Positions 1 through 9,382 of a stretch of DNA of 64,000 nucleotides are shown here, piece after piece. The DNA is from Mucilaginibacter sp. PAMC 26640 (GTDB lineage Bacteria; Bacteroidota; Bacteroidia; Sphingobacteriales; Sphingobacteriaceae). Location: positions 4,030,001 to 4,094,000 of the forward strand of contig CP014773.1 in assembly GCA_001596135.1 (NCBI GenBank). Reading direction: 5' to 3'. The notes under the pieces are model-generated. The model searched no databases and was not told the origin of the DNA. It worked only from the letters and a program-made list of their open reading frames with translations. The translations under genes and the position numbers were made by a program. Numbering within the stretch: position 1 is the first letter of the stretch; every line of letters starts with the position of its first letter.

Positions 1-66
1 TACGCTCCCGCCTAACTCTTAAATTGGACCATGCATCCGCAAAAAAATCGCGGTATAATTTTGAAA

Positions 67-1902
67 ATGGCAAGAACAAGAAACGCTATACCCACAGAAA
101 ATATTACCTTTAAACAACGCCTGTCTGCGTTAAGCAATCTACCCCAGCTTTTCAAATTGGTTTGGGAAAGCAGTCCGGCTAAAACTACCCTGACATTCAT
201 CCTCCGCATCATTCGCTCGGCTATGCCTGTTGCGCTGCTTTATGTCGGCAAGTTGATTATAGACCAGGTGGTGCTGCTCAATGGCCATCCGTTGGGTGCC
301 GACCAGCATTACCTTTGGAAATTGGTTGCGATTGAATTTGGGCTTGCAGTAATAACAGACGGCCTGAACCGGATGATTAGCCTGGTAGACGGGCTTTTAG
401 GTGACCTATTCTCCAATCATACGTCCATCCGTATCATGCAGCACGCGGGTACGCTGGATCTCGATCAATTTGAAGATTCGGTATTTTATGATAAACTGGA
501 ACGCGCCAGGCAGCAAACCGTAGGCCGGTCAATTTTATTATCCCAAGTAATGAGCCAGGTGCAGGATTTTATCTCAATCGGGTTTTTACTTGCCGGCCTT
601 ATTGCTTTCAATCCCTGGCTTATCGTTTTATTAGTAATAGCAATTATCCCAGCCTTTTTAGGCGAATCATATTTTAACAGCCAAAACTACGCACTTACCC
701 GCAGCCAAACCCCCGAAAGGCGTGAACTGGATTATCTGCGATATCTTGGCGCCAGTGATGAAACCGCCAAAGAAGTAAAGATCTTTGATCTATCGGGTTT
801 TATTATTGAGCGGTTTAGTAAACTATCACGTAAGTTTTATACCGATAACAGCAAGTTGGCCTTACGCAGATCCGGGTGGGGAACTTTTTTTTCCATATTG
901 GGGAGCATCGGTTATTATACAGCATATGGATACATTATTTATGAAACCGTTACCGGTAAAACATCGGTTGGAAGCCTTACATTTTTAGCGGGCTCTTTTC
1001 GCCAGCTAAGTACGTTAATGGAAGAAATGCTGAGCCGCTTTACCACCGTTTCTCAGGGCGCCATTTACCTGAATGATTTCATCGAATTTTTCCAGATCAA
1101 ACCCAAAATCACGATACCGGCCAAACCACGCCCCTTCCCCGATCCTATTTTGCATGGCTTTACCTTTGAAGACGTAGGCTTTCAATATCACAATTCAGAC
1201 CGCTGGGCCAACAGGCATCTCAACTTCACGCTCCATCCAGCGGAAAAGCTGGCATTGGTTGGAGAAAACGGAGCTGGTAAAACCACGCTGGTGAAACTAT
1301 TAGCCCGCCTTTATGACCCTACAGAAGGCCGTATACTTTTGGATGGCATTGATTTAAAAGAATATGATATTGAGGCTTTAAGGTTAAATATGGGTATCAT
1401 TTTCCAGGACTATATCCGCTACCAAATGACCCTATCGCAAAATATTGCTGTGGGTAATATAAAGGAGATCAATAATGACCGACTTATAGAGAAAGCAGCG
1501 CAGGAGAGTTTAGCCGATGCATTGGCCGATAAATTACCGGGACATTACCAGCAATGGCTTGGAAGGCGCTTTAACGAAGGCATTGAACTATCCGGCGGCG
1601 AATGGCAAAAAGTAGCGCTGGCCAGGGCCTATATGAAAGACGCACAAGTTTTGATCCTGGATGAACCAACTGCAGCTTTGGACGCCCGCGCGGAGTATGA
1701 AGTTTTTCAGCGCTTTGCCGAATTAACTAAGGGAAAATCAGCGGTGCTTATATCACACCGGTTTTCCACAGCACGTATGGCCGATAGGATTTTGGTATTG
1801 GACAAAGGTACAATCCTGGAAACGGGCACACACCAGGAATTATTGGCAGCTAATGGCCGTTACGCTGAACTATTTAAACTGCAGGCAATGGGATATCAAT
1901 AA
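67..1902 (+). CDS. ABC transporter, fused permease and ATPase
   Basis: Half-size ABC exporter of 611 aa with an N-terminal membrane domain and a C-terminal nucleotide-binding domain; it should act as a homodimer in the inner membrane. Walker A GENGAGKT lies at about residues 399-406, the LSGGE signature at about 508 and the Walker B ILDEP at about 530, followed by the H-loop ISHRF. All motifs needed for ATP hydrolysis are present. An upstream in-frame ATG at 31 would add 12 residues; I prefer 67 because it begins the stretch that looks like family sequence. The substrate cannot be told. Upstream context is cut by the window edge. Confidence 0.93.
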   Translation: MARTRNAIPTENITFKQRLSALSNLPQLFKLVWESSPAKTTLTFILRIIRSAMPVALLYVGKLIIDQVVLLNGHPLGADQHYLWKLVAIEFGLAVITDGLNRMISLVDGLLGDLFSNHTSIRIMQHAGTLDLDQFEDSVFYDKLERARQQTVGRSILLSQVMSQVQDFISIGFLLAGLIAFNPWLIVLLVIAIIPAFLGESYFNSQNYALTRSQTPERRELDYLRYLGASDETAKEVKIFDLSGFIIERFSKLSRKFYTDNSKLALRRSGWGTFFSILGSIGYYTAYGYIIYETVTGKTSVGSLTFLAGSFRQLSTLMEEMLSRFTTVSQGAIYLNDFIEFFQIKPKITIPAKPRPFPDPILHGFTFEDVGFQYHNSDRWANRHLNFTLHPAEKLALVGENGAGKTTLVKLLARLYDPTEGRILLDGIDLKEYDIEALRLNMGIIFQDYIRYQMTLSQNIAVGNIKEINNDRLIEKAAQESLADALADKLPGHYQQWLGRRFNEGIELSGGEWQKVALARAYMKDAQVLILDEPTAALDARAEYEVFQRFAELTKGKSAVLISHRFSTARMADRILVLDKGTILETGTHQELLAANGRYAELFKLQAMGYQ

Positions 1903-1910
1903 GCTGGCAT

Positions 1911-2123
1911 TCAAAATTGATCAGGTGACGGCTTGTTGAGCGCATCATCACAACTTCCGGGCAACTTATTTTGTTTAAAGCAAAGTTCGCCATTTATTTT
2001 TGCTCTAAATCTATAATACCGTTGTTTCTCAAACAGGCTAAGGTTGTACCGCATATCATCGAGCATTTCCAGTGCTTCCTCCAGGTAGCGCTTGCATAGT
2101 TGTTGTTCTGTTAAATTTTCCAT
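1911..2123 (-). CDS. Small hypothetical protein (70 aa)
   Basis: A charged 70-aa protein with no signal peptide or membrane segment. The N-terminal two thirds look helical (MENLTEQQLCKRYLEEALEM), with paired leucines and acidic residues. It converges tail to tail with the ABC transporter, 8 bp apart. I do not recognise the family. Amino-acid composition and a clean ATG support a real gene, but there is no functional evidence. Confidence 0.5.
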   Translation of the reverse strand: MENLTEQQLCKRYLEEALEMLDDMRYNLSLFEKQRYYRFRAKINGELCFKQNKLPGSCDDALNKPSPDQF

Positions 2124-2352
2124 AAGCTGGTAATAGCTATCAAACCTACAAAGTAAATGCTAAATATACTAAATAATTTAGCATTGGTTGATGTTTTGGC
2201 ATACGCTGTAGCCTTGCTATTGCCCGTTAGCGTACAGTTCACTGTATTGACAACGAACGAATTTTTTAACTTAAATCAATCTAAGCAACTATTAACCAAT
2301 GCATTATAGCCATGGCACCGGATTTGAGGGACCAGTTCATACACAGTGACTA

Positions 2353-2673
2353 ATGAAAAGCAACAGACCACTCATCCGGCAAACGTTCAGACAGGAGCGC
2401 TTTGATGTCCTCATTAAAAAACAAATGGAAGGTAAAGCGACTTTCAAAGACCTTACCGAACTTGATGATATTGTAAACCGTGACCCGGAAATCAGGGAGT
2501 GCATTTTGGATGAAATGCACGATAGTGGCTTCCGTACAGATGATCAGGATCTGTCATCCATCTTAACGCCCCATAAAGCAAAAAAGACAGGTTTATGGGC
2601 ACAGTTCAAGTCGTTACTCAACCGCTTTATGCTGCAGACACATCTAAATTCAAGGTTGTGCTATAATATTTGA
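2353..2673 (+). CDS. Hypothetical protein (106 aa)
   Basis: A 106-aa soluble protein, rich in acidic and basic residues in its first 75 residues, ending in a basic, possibly amphipathic tail. No signal peptide. The reading frame uses codons like its neighbours and is closed by a hairpin shared with the convergent cold-shock gene. I cannot assign a function. Confidence 0.5.
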   Translation: MKSNRPLIRQTFRQERFDVLIKKQMEGKATFKDLTELDDIVNRDPEIRECILDEMHDSGFRTDDQDLSSILTPHKAKKTGLWAQFKSLLNRFMLQTHLNSRLCYNI

Positions 2674-2684
2674 GGCATAAAAAA

Positions 2685-2708
2685 AGCATCTGCTTTACAA
2701 CAGATGCT
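2685..2708 (-). terminator. Rho-independent terminator of the cold-shock gene
   Basis: Perfect 8-bp stem AGCATCTG/CAGATGCT around an 8-nt loop. Read on the minus strand it is followed by seven T residues, the classic intrinsic terminator layout, 27 bp after the cold-shock stop codon. It may also stop the convergent gene ending at 2673. Confidence 0.8.
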
Positions 2709-2734
2709 TACGATTAAATTTTATAGTGATTTTG

Positions 2735-2929
2735 TTAAACTACTTTTACATTTACCGCGGTAAGGCCTTTTTTGCCTTCTTCTACATCGAAAGTTACGCT
2801 ATCGTTTTCACGAATAGTATCGATAAGACCAGTTGAGTGTACAAAAACATCGCTTCTGTTATCAGTTTGTGAAATGAACCCGAATCCTTTTGTAACGTTG
2901 AAAAACTTTACAGTTCCTTCTTTTGACAT
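2735..2929 (-). CDS. Cold-shock domain protein (CspA family)
   Basis: A 64-aa single cold-shock domain. Both RNA-binding motifs are visible: RNP1 as KGFGFI (residues 14-19) and RNP2 as VFVH (28-31). Such proteins bind single-stranded RNA and DNA and melt RNA secondary structure. Length matches the family exactly. The gene is monocistronic, with its own terminator downstream and a long A/T-rich leader upstream, as is common for csp genes whose mRNA leader controls expression. Confidence 0.95.
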   Translation of the reverse strand: MSKEGTVKFFNVTKGFGFISQTDNRSDVFVHSTGLIDTIRENDSVTFDVEEGKKGLTAVNVKVV

Positions 2930-3141
2930 TATATTATTGTTTTAATAAGCATGCAAGGTAGTCATTAAAAACGGCATTAATTTTTAATTTAAACTTTTAC
3001 TTCATTTTAGTTTAAAAACCTGCTCATTTTCAATAAATAAAGACTACATTTAACCATTACCACAACACATCGTAAAAATATCTGCTGCGCTTATAGCGAG
3101 GCGGTATTTTATTATACTTTAATTAATAATTATACACTATC

Positions 3142-3270
3142 ATGAGTAAAGACAAGAAGCAGGTTAAAGAAGTTAAGAAAGAGAAAACGGTTAACGTAAA
3201 TAAAAAAGTATCATCTTACCAATCCGGCAAATCAACATCATCAGCCGATCTTACCTCTAAGAAAAAATAA
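3142..3270 (+). CDS. Small lysine-rich protein (42 aa)
   Basis: ATG at 3142, stop at 3268-3270. The product begins MSKDKKQVKEVKKEKTVN and ends in TSKKK. It is very basic, about one third lysine, with serine/threonine in the second half and no hydrophobic segment, so it should be cytoplasmic and disordered, possibly nucleic-acid binding. It sits 4 bp upstream of the next gene, which suggests co-transcription. No family is recognised. Too short for many gene callers. Confidence 0.6.
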   Translation: MSKDKKQVKEVKKEKTVNVNKKVSSYQSGKSTSSADLTSKKK

Positions 3271-3274
3271 TTGC

Positions 3275-3598
3275 ATGAACGAAAAAACAATAGAAGATCA
3301 AACCCGCCTGTATCTGTACGACCTGATGAATACTGCCCGCGAACATGGCTTTAAACCTGATGACGTTTGGGAATTCAGCCTAGTTGGCGATGTAGAAAAA
3401 CTGCGATTACAAAAGGCTTATCACCCTACAATAGCCACTAAAATGTTACCAGAGGCTGTATTGGAAGTTTTTCACAAAATAAAATCGCGTTTAAACCAAT
3501 CGTTTAGTAAAGAGGAGCAATCTCTCGATAAGCGTTCCGTAGTTACCGATAATTTAAACTACCTGGTGGCCTATAATTTAAAACGGCCTCGTTCATAG
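3275..3598 (+). CDS. Hypothetical protein (107 aa)
   Basis: A 107-aa soluble protein, probably mostly helical, without a signal peptide. It follows the small lysine-rich gene by 4 bp and is closed by a hairpin terminator at 3621-3650, so the two likely form a short operon. I do not recognise a domain. The linker EVFHKIKSRLNQSFSKEEQS is hydrophilic. Confidence 0.55.
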   Translation: MNEKTIEDQTRLYLYDLMNTAREHGFKPDDVWEFSLVGDVEKLRLQKAYHPTIATKMLPEAVLEVFHKIKSRLNQSFSKEEQSLDKRSVVTDNLNYLVAYNLKRPRS

Positions 3599-3620
3599 TT
3601 AGTATCAATCCATCATTTAA

Positions 3621-3650
3621 AATAGCAGCGCGGTCATTCGTGCTGCTATT
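3621..3650 (+). terminator. Bidirectional hairpin terminator
   Basis: Stem AATAGCAGC/GCTGCTATT (3621-3629 and 3642-3650) with a 12-nt loop, followed by TTTG on the plus strand and TTTTAAA on the minus strand. It lies between convergent genes ending at 3598 and 3673 and can serve both. Confidence 0.7.
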
Positions 3651-3672
3651 TTTGTTAAATGTTATCGTATTC

Positions 3673-4215
3673 TTAAAGTAAACTATCTGACTGATTTTCG
3701 GGTGTTTCCATATTATTTTGGCTTACAGACGTGTCTCCCACAGAATGTCTTCGTTTTCCGTAGAACTTCGTAGCGCTAAAATGGTCATGATCGTAAAAAT
3801 CATTTCCTACTGTAACGTTCGCATCCGGATCGGCGAAAACATGTCGAATCTGCTCCTCCGTATCTGAATTAATCTCCCTGCCGTGCTCATAAAGCGGCAA
3901 GGCCAAAATCTGCGCTTTGGTAATATTAGGGATAATTACATTATCATCTTTCTCATGCAATTCGGCTACACCAATGGGCACCAATATACGGCCATCTTCT
4001 AATCCAATATCATTATTTTCCATATGAATAATGATATATCGCACCTTGCGCGATTGCGGATTGAACAGTAGTTCATCCACCTCCCCAATTTTCTTAGCCT
4101 CGGAATCTCTTACATCCCAACCCTGAATATCGGGCTGGTGGTCAACAATTTCGAAATCGCTTTCGCTAAGCTCTTCCAGCTTGCTATATTCCTGTCCATT
4201 TTCTGCCGAAGCCAT
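3673..4215 (-). CDS. PRC-barrel domain protein
   Basis: A 180-aa soluble protein. Residues ~30-95 carry the PRC-barrel pattern: WDVRDSEAKKIGEVDELLF, then KVRYIIIHM and ILVPIGVAEL. In non-photosynthetic bacteria such proteins are often stress-related and of unknown exact role. The C-terminal third is polar and histidine-rich (DFYDHDHFSATKFYGKRRHS), probably disordered. Preceded on the same strand by the OmpA-like gene, 41 bp away, so probably an operon of envelope or general stress proteins. Confidence 0.8.
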   Translation of the reverse strand: MASAENGQEYSKLEELSESDFEIVDHQPDIQGWDVRDSEAKKIGEVDELLFNPQSRKVRYIIIHMENNDIGLEDGRILVPIGVAELHEKDDNVIIPNITKAQILALPLYEHGREINSDTEEQIRHVFADPDANVTVGNDFYDHDHFSATKFYGKRRHSVGDTSVSQNNMETPENQSDSLL

Positions 4216-4256
4216 AATTGATATTGTTTAATTTTACCTGGATTAGGTTTGCTTTA

Positions 4257-4916
4257 TTAATTTTTGAGTGTATCCCGAAATGCCACAATCTCCACACTCC
4301 TGTTTTGTTGCCTTCCGCTTGTGGTGCCGTTATTGGCGAGGGGTTTGGCTTCACCTAAAGCATGAATTGTGATCATCGCTGATGCAAAACCTGCTTTTGC
4401 TACCAGCCACTCCTTCACCGCTACCGCCCTTTTTTCTGCAAGCGCTGTATTGACTGCAACAGTGCCTGTACTATCGGTACGACCGTAAATGCCAATGTTC
4501 CCATTCTTAAAACGCTTGTTGAGCGATGCAGCGATAAGCTTTAATTGCACATCTGCACTGTTTTGAAGAGTGCTTTCACCTGTTCCGAAAAGAATATTCC
4601 CACCAAGGCCATAAATTGAATAATTAGCATTACTGCGAATTACTACAGATGTATCGCTGATTTCGTCAAAAGTGGATTTTGGCAGGGTGAATTCTACATT
4701 GTCCCAATCGGGCTGTCCGGGGTCCACTGTAGTTTTGGCTTTTTTGGTGGTATCTGCTAAGGTAGAATCGTTACCATTGGTTTTTAGAGCAGTTGGCCGG
4801 TAACTCTTATTGCATCCCCGAAACAGCATAAATATGATACCTATTACTACTAAACCCACAACGATCCAGATCCAAAAAGGTCCTTTGTGTTTGGGTTGAA
4901 CATCCAATTGCGCCAT
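4257..4916 (-). CDS. OmpA-family protein with N-terminal membrane anchor
   Basis: A 219-aa protein with one transmembrane segment at about residues 13-31 (FWIWIVVGLVVIGIIFMLF) and an OmpA-like peptidoglycan-binding domain at about 100-215. The domain shows the motifs IYGRTDSTG, LAEKRAVAVKEWL and GRQQNRSVEI, the last being the usual NRRVEI region. It should be anchored in the inner membrane with the C-terminal domain binding the cell wall. Upstream partner of the PRC-barrel gene. Confidence 0.88.
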   Translation of the reverse strand: MAQLDVQPKHKGPFWIWIVVGLVVIGIIFMLFRGCNKSYRPTALKTNGNDSTLADTTKKAKTTVDPGQPDWDNVEFTLPKSTFDEISDTSVVIRSNANYSIYGLGGNILFGTGESTLQNSADVQLKLIAASLNKRFKNGNIGIYGRTDSTGTVAVNTALAEKRAVAVKEWLVAKAGFASAMITIHALGEAKPLANNGTTSGRQQNRSVEIVAFRDTLKN

Positions 4917-5082
4917 ATGAAAAATTATTGTGTTGGTTAATTACTTACCTATCAAAGCATCTTGCCGTAATTTGGTTTTAAAAAATTCCGAAATGATGTT
5001 GATCCGTTTGCAATTGGCATTAGATAATAGCTGTTAACAATCTAAAATGTAAGTTTTAAATTGCGGCCGTTTTCAGTTGCTT

Positions 5083-6282
5083 ATGACCCGTCCCGTACAA
5101 TCTATATACACTTTCCAATTTGGCTTGGTTTGCCTTAGTTCATTGTTATTTTCCGCAAGTTATAATATGCTCATACCAGAGTTGCCGGCGTACTTAAGCA
5201 GTATGGGGGGCGGCGAACATAAAGGTTTAATAGTTGCCTTATTTACACTTACAGCGGGTATTTCGCGTCCTTTCAGTGGCAGGCTTACTGACAGGTTAGG
5301 CCGTGTGCCCGTTATGGCAGTAGGGTCCATCGTGTGCTTTATTTGTGGTTTTTTATACCCGGTTTTGGGTACGGTAGCAGGCTTCTTATTCTTGAGATTG
5401 CTACATGGCTTTTCAACGGGATTTAAGCCTACGGCCACCGCTGCTTACGTAGCAGATTTGGTACCCCGTGAACGATGGGGAGAAGCCTTGGGCATGCATG
5501 GGCTTTGCTTTATTACCGGCATGGCGGTTGGGCCGGCCATAGGCAGTTCTATCCGCATGTCGCATTCGCTAAACACACTTTTTTACACTTCATCATTTTT
5601 TGCGCTGATGTCAATCGTCCTACTCATGAACATGAAGGAAACTTTGAAAGTTAGGGAAAAGCTTAATCTCGATATGTTCAAGATCTCCCGAAAAGACATC
5701 ATTGCCATAGAGGTACTGCCTGCGGCTATCGTTACCTTATTATCTTATGTTTCTTATGGAGCGATTTTGACACTGATTCCGGATTGGAGTCACCATTTAG
5801 GGATCGGTAACAAAGGATTGTTCTTTATGGTTTTTACTATTGCATCGCTGGTGATTCGATTTGTTGCGGGCAAAATATCAGACCAATATGGACGACTGGT
5901 AATTATAAAGACAGGCTTGGTCATACTCGGCGCAGCGTTGTTAACTGTAGCTTTTGCAAGTACGGTTACCGGTCTGCTATTTGGCTCCGTTATTTATGGC
6001 GTGGCGCAGGGCATTCTGTCCCCTGCCCTTAATGCCTGGACAATTGATATGAGCCAGCCAAGCCATCGTGGAAAGGCTGTTGCCACTATGTATATATCGC
6101 TGGAGGCTGGCATTGGGCTCGGCGCCTTAGTAGCAGGCTGGTTTTACCAGGATGTTATTGGCAAGGTGCCATATATTATATATGGCACCGCGGCAGTTAG
6201 CGCTGTGGCTCTTGCATACATGTTTTTGCGCAAAGAACCTGTTAGAAAAACTGAGGCTGTTGAACCGGAGCCTGTAATATGA
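5083..6282 (+). CDS. MFS transporter
   Basis: A 399-aa major facilitator with 12 predicted hydrophobic segments. The loop 2-3 signature is visible as GRLTDRLGRVPVM near residue 68 and its second-half echo as GKISDQYGRLVI. ATG at 5083 is preferred over the TTG at 5077. Substrate unknown; the family covers drug and sugar efflux. The upstream spacer carries TAAGTTTT (5050-5057), a poor match to the -7 element. Confidence 0.9.
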   Translation: MTRPVQSIYTFQFGLVCLSSLLFSASYNMLIPELPAYLSSMGGGEHKGLIVALFTLTAGISRPFSGRLTDRLGRVPVMAVGSIVCFICGFLYPVLGTVAGFLFLRLLHGFSTGFKPTATAAYVADLVPRERWGEALGMHGLCFITGMAVGPAIGSSIRMSHSLNTLFYTSSFFALMSIVLLMNMKETLKVREKLNLDMFKISRKDIIAIEVLPAAIVTLLSYVSYGAILTLIPDWSHHLGIGNKGLFFMVFTIASLVIRFVAGKISDQYGRLVIIKTGLVILGAALLTVAFASTVTGLLFGSVIYGVAQGILSPALNAWTIDMSQPSHRGKAVATMYISLEAGIGLGALVAGWFYQDVIGKVPYIIYGTAAVSAVALAYMFLRKEPVRKTEAVEPEPVI

Positions 6283-6310
6283 TTATTTACACTGCGGCCT
6301 CGCGTATAAA

Positions 6311-6625
6311 TTATTCCGATGCTTCCTCGCCTTTTTCTCCAAGTTGCACTATATCGCCTTCTTTAAAAAGAATAGCTTGGAGGGTTTTACGCCAAACCGG
6401 TTTCTGCCTCAGCAGAAATTCAAGATCCATGCCGAAGTGTTTAAACTCTTCGTGCTGCGCATTTTGCATAATTGCTTTAGCTTGTTGATTGTTCTCCACT
6501 GAAATTCGCTGTTCATACCAGTTGATCGCTTCAGCTTCTTCACCCAATGATACGATCATACGTGCAAAGGTCCTGGTTTCATCGCTCAATTCATGAGCCG
6601 GTTCGTGATATTGGTCAAATGCCAT
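6311..6625 (-). CDS. Encapsulated-ferritin-like protein (EncFtn family)
   Basis: A 104-aa two-helix ferritin-like protein. The segment GEEAEAINWYEQR (28-40) followed by HEEFKH (58-63) matches the EncFtn pattern known from Rhodospirillum rubrum, whose ferroxidase centre uses Glu and His from these two helices; the matching residues here are E29, E30, E32, W36, Y37, E60 and H63. EncFtn assembles as a ring-like decamer that oxidises iron and is normally packed inside an encapsulin nanocompartment. The C-terminus (VQLGEKGEEASE) shows no typical encapsulin-targeting peptide, and no encapsulin gene is adjacent: neighbours are an MFS transporter and bioB. Confidence 0.72.
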   Translation of the reverse strand: MAFDQYHEPAHELSDETRTFARMIVSLGEEAEAINWYEQRISVENNQQAKAIMQNAQHEEFKHFGMDLEFLLRQKPVWRKTLQAILFKEGDIVQLGEKGEEASE

Positions 6626-6816
6626 AATAGTGTTTTTTGTGAATAAAGCGATACTATGCCATTTTTGTTTTAAGCGTATTTTAGGCTATTACTTTTTGTT
6701 GATAAGGGGTAGATGACCTATCAATATAATTTCAGGCCACGGGGCTAAACCTGTTTGCTGAACTCATTTGCCGAGTTCGGAATTGATACCAATAACAAAC
6801 TTTCACCCTTAATTAA

Positions 6817-6842
6817 AAAACCGGCAAAAATTCGCCGGTTTT
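6817..6842 (-). terminator. Rho-independent terminator of bioB
   Basis: Stem AAAACCGGC/GCCGGTTTT with an 8-nt loop; on the minus strand the stem ends in TTTTTT AATT. It lies 41 bp after the bioB stop. Confidence 0.8.
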
Positions 6843-6882
6843 CAGTTTCGTATCTTATAAATTGATATTCAATTAAGGGCGT

Positions 6883-7899
6883 CTAAATTACCTCATTGAT
6901 GCTCATCTCTTTTAGCTCCTGAGGAACATTAGGGCGGCCATTTTTAAATGCTTTACGTGGTTTTAGACCTAAAAGCTCGAACATCGCCATATCATCATCG
7001 AAAGAAGGATTAGGAGTTGTCAATAGCTTCTCCCCCGCAAAAATAGAGTTAGCACCAGCCATAAAGCAAAATGCCTGCTCCAGCGTGCTCATCTCCGTAC
7101 GGCCCGCTGAAAGTCTTACTACGGTTTTAGGCATCACGATACGTGCGGTAGCAATCATTCTTACCATTTCCCAAACAGAAACCCGCGGCTGATCAGCCAA
7201 CGGAGTGCCTTTTACAGGTACCAGCGCATTAATCGGTACTGATTCCGGATGCTTAGGTAAATTTGAAAGTGTTTTCAACATTGAAATCCTGTCGGCAACG
7301 GTTTCACCCAAGCCAATTATGCCACCGCTGCAAACGGAAATTTTGGCTTTGCGCACATGATCCAGCGTTTGTAAGCGATCATCATAAGTACGGGTAGTAA
7401 TAATGCGCTTATAATCTTCTTCAGATGTATCTAAATTGTGGTTGTAGGCATATAAACCGGCATCTGCAAGTCGCTGCGCCTGTGATTCGGTAAGCATACC
7501 CAGCGTGCAGCAAACCTCCATATCCATAGCGTTTACGGCTTTCACCATATCAATCACCTTGTCAAAATCACGGTTATCACGTACCTCTCGCCATGCGGCA
7601 CCCATACAAAGCCTGCTCGCACCGCCATTCTTTGCTTTTTGGGCAACGGCTATTACTTCTTCTTTTGGCATAATAGCATGCACGTCAACTCCGGTGTTGT
7701 AGCGCGCGGCCTGCGGGCAATACGCGCAATCCTCGGGGCAGCCACCAGTTTTAATAGATATTAAAGAACTGATCTGCACTTCGGAATAGTCCTTGTTTTC
7801 CCGGTGGATACTTGCTGCCCTATAAACAAGATCTAGTAATGGTGAATGATATATTTCGGCTATTTCTTCCTGAGTCCAGTTATTTCTTACTTCGGTCAT
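6883..7899 (-). CDS. bioB: Biotin synthase
   Basis: A 338-aa radical-SAM enzyme that inserts sulfur into dethiobiotin to form biotin. The radical-SAM cluster motif CxxxCxxC is at C54, C58 and C61 (GGCPEDCAYCPQ). Other BioB hallmarks are the YNHNLDTS motif and CSGGIIGLGE. Length is typical. The gene stands alone here, without bioA, bioD or bioF; other biotin genes must be elsewhere. It has its own terminator downstream. Confidence 0.97.
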   Translation of the reverse strand: MTEVRNNWTQEEIAEIYHSPLLDLVYRAASIHRENKDYSEVQISSLISIKTGGCPEDCAYCPQAARYNTGVDVHAIMPKEEVIAVAQKAKNGGASRLCMGAAWREVRDNRDFDKVIDMVKAVNAMDMEVCCTLGMLTESQAQRLADAGLYAYNHNLDTSEEDYKRIITTRTYDDRLQTLDHVRKAKISVCSGGIIGLGETVADRISMLKTLSNLPKHPESVPINALVPVKGTPLADQPRVSVWEMVRMIATARIVMPKTVVRLSAGRTEMSTLEQAFCFMAGANSIFAGEKLLTTPNPSFDDDMAMFELLGLKPRKAFKNGRPNVPQELKEMSINEVI

Positions 7900-8029
7900 G
7901 GGTATAAAGTTTACGCAAATATTAAAAGTTTATTTACTAATATAATGAGTTAAATTTTATTTAAAGCAAAGATGCTAAGGTGCAAAGATTTAAAATTTAG
8001 TTTAATTTAAAAGTTGTGCCGTATTTGTC

Positions 8030-9382
8030 TCAATTCAATAAGAATTTGCTGGCCAGCCATAGCGGCAGTAAAAAACCGATGCAATCGGTAAAGGTTGTAA
8101 TAATGATAGATGAAGCCACAGCCGGATCTATCCCAACTCTTTTTAAAATTAGTGGAATGCCTGCTCCCGTTAACCCGGCTACAATCAGATTTCCAGTCAT
8201 GGCCAAAAACAATACTACGCCCAACATCGGGTTCTTATCATAAAACACTGCGAACAACAACACAATAACTCCGTTGAAAGCGCCATTGATCATCCCTACT
8301 AAAAACTCTTTTACAACCGTTTTGTAAGCCTGCGCATCAGACAAATCTGTAAGTGAGATACGCCTGACCGTTACAGCTAATGCTTGTGTCGCAGCATTAC
8401 CACCCATGCCTCCAATTATGGTAACGTAAGCCACAATAATAGGCAACTCTTCTTCAACATAAGTAAATTGCCTGATAACCGCAGCTGCTAAAAAAGCAGT
8501 ACCCAGGTTTATGATGAGCCATGGCAGGCGACTCTTTACCGCATCTTTCCAATTACCGCTTAGTTCTTCATCCTCTGAAACCCCGGAGATCTTTAAGATG
8601 TCTTCGGTGTTTTCCTGCTCCATCACGTCGATGATATCATCTACCGTTACACGGCCGAGTAACCTCATATTATCATCTACCACGGGAATGGTAGTAAGAT
8701 TATATTGGGATATCAACCCGGCAACATCTTCCTGATCAAGCTCGGCTTTTACGTAAACAAAATCTTTTATTACTAAGTCACGTACACGGGCATAAGAGGG
8801 TGCTTTAATGATTGATTTAATGGAAAGAATTCCCTGTAAAATATCGGCGTCATCTACCACATAGATGGTATAAAACTCCTCCATCTCTTCAGATTGGCGG
8901 ATGATCTCGTCCAGCGCATCTTTTTTATCAAGGCTGATGTTCACCTTGATGATCTCCGAGTTCATTAAACCACCCGCGGTATCTTCGTCATACTTTAAAA
9001 GCGCACGGATGTTCGTAGCATCTTCCTGGTCGATGTCCTGTAAAATCTCGTGCTGCTCATGCTCCTCAAGCTGCGAAATGATATCGGTGGCATCATCATA
9101 ATCCAGCTCCTCGATAATATCCGATCGTTTGCCGGGATGCAAATTCAGCAACAACTCTTCCGGGTGCGATTCTTCTGTCATTTCCGACAGAACTTCTGAG
9201 GCCAAATCCGCTGGCAGCACATTGATAATTCGTGCTTTAGCTTCTTGAGGCAACTTCTCAAATAAGATCGCTATCTCAGATGCATGATACTCTTTCAGAA
9301 CAAGCTCTAAATCAGCATCATTCCCTTCCAGCGCGGTTTTAATGCGTAACAGGTCCGATTTATCTATTTCAAAAGACTGCAT
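8030..9382 (-). CDS. mgtE: Magnesium transporter MgtE
   Basis: A 450-aa protein with the full MgtE layout: an N-terminal helical superhelix domain (about 1-130), a tandem CBS pair (about 135-255), a plug helix and five membrane segments (about 285-450). The motif GGMGGNAATQALAVTVR is in the pore region. It forms a homodimeric Mg2+ channel in the inner membrane gated by cytoplasmic Mg2+ binding to the N and CBS domains. Monocistronic, ending near the bioB promoter region. Confidence 0.96.
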   Translation of the reverse strand: MQSFEIDKSDLLRIKTALEGNDADLELVLKEYHASEIAILFEKLPQEAKARIINVLPADLASEVLSEMTEESHPEELLLNLHPGKRSDIIEELDYDDATDIISQLEEHEQHEILQDIDQEDATNIRALLKYDEDTAGGLMNSEIIKVNISLDKKDALDEIIRQSEEMEEFYTIYVVDDADILQGILSIKSIIKAPSYARVRDLVIKDFVYVKAELDQEDVAGLISQYNLTTIPVVDDNMRLLGRVTVDDIIDVMEQENTEDILKISGVSEDEELSGNWKDAVKSRLPWLIINLGTAFLAAAVIRQFTYVEEELPIIVAYVTIIGGMGGNAATQALAVTVRRISLTDLSDAQAYKTVVKEFLVGMINGAFNGVIVLLFAVFYDKNPMLGVVLFLAMTGNLIVAGLTGAGIPLILKRVGIDPAVASSIIITTFTDCIGFLLPLWLASKFLLN

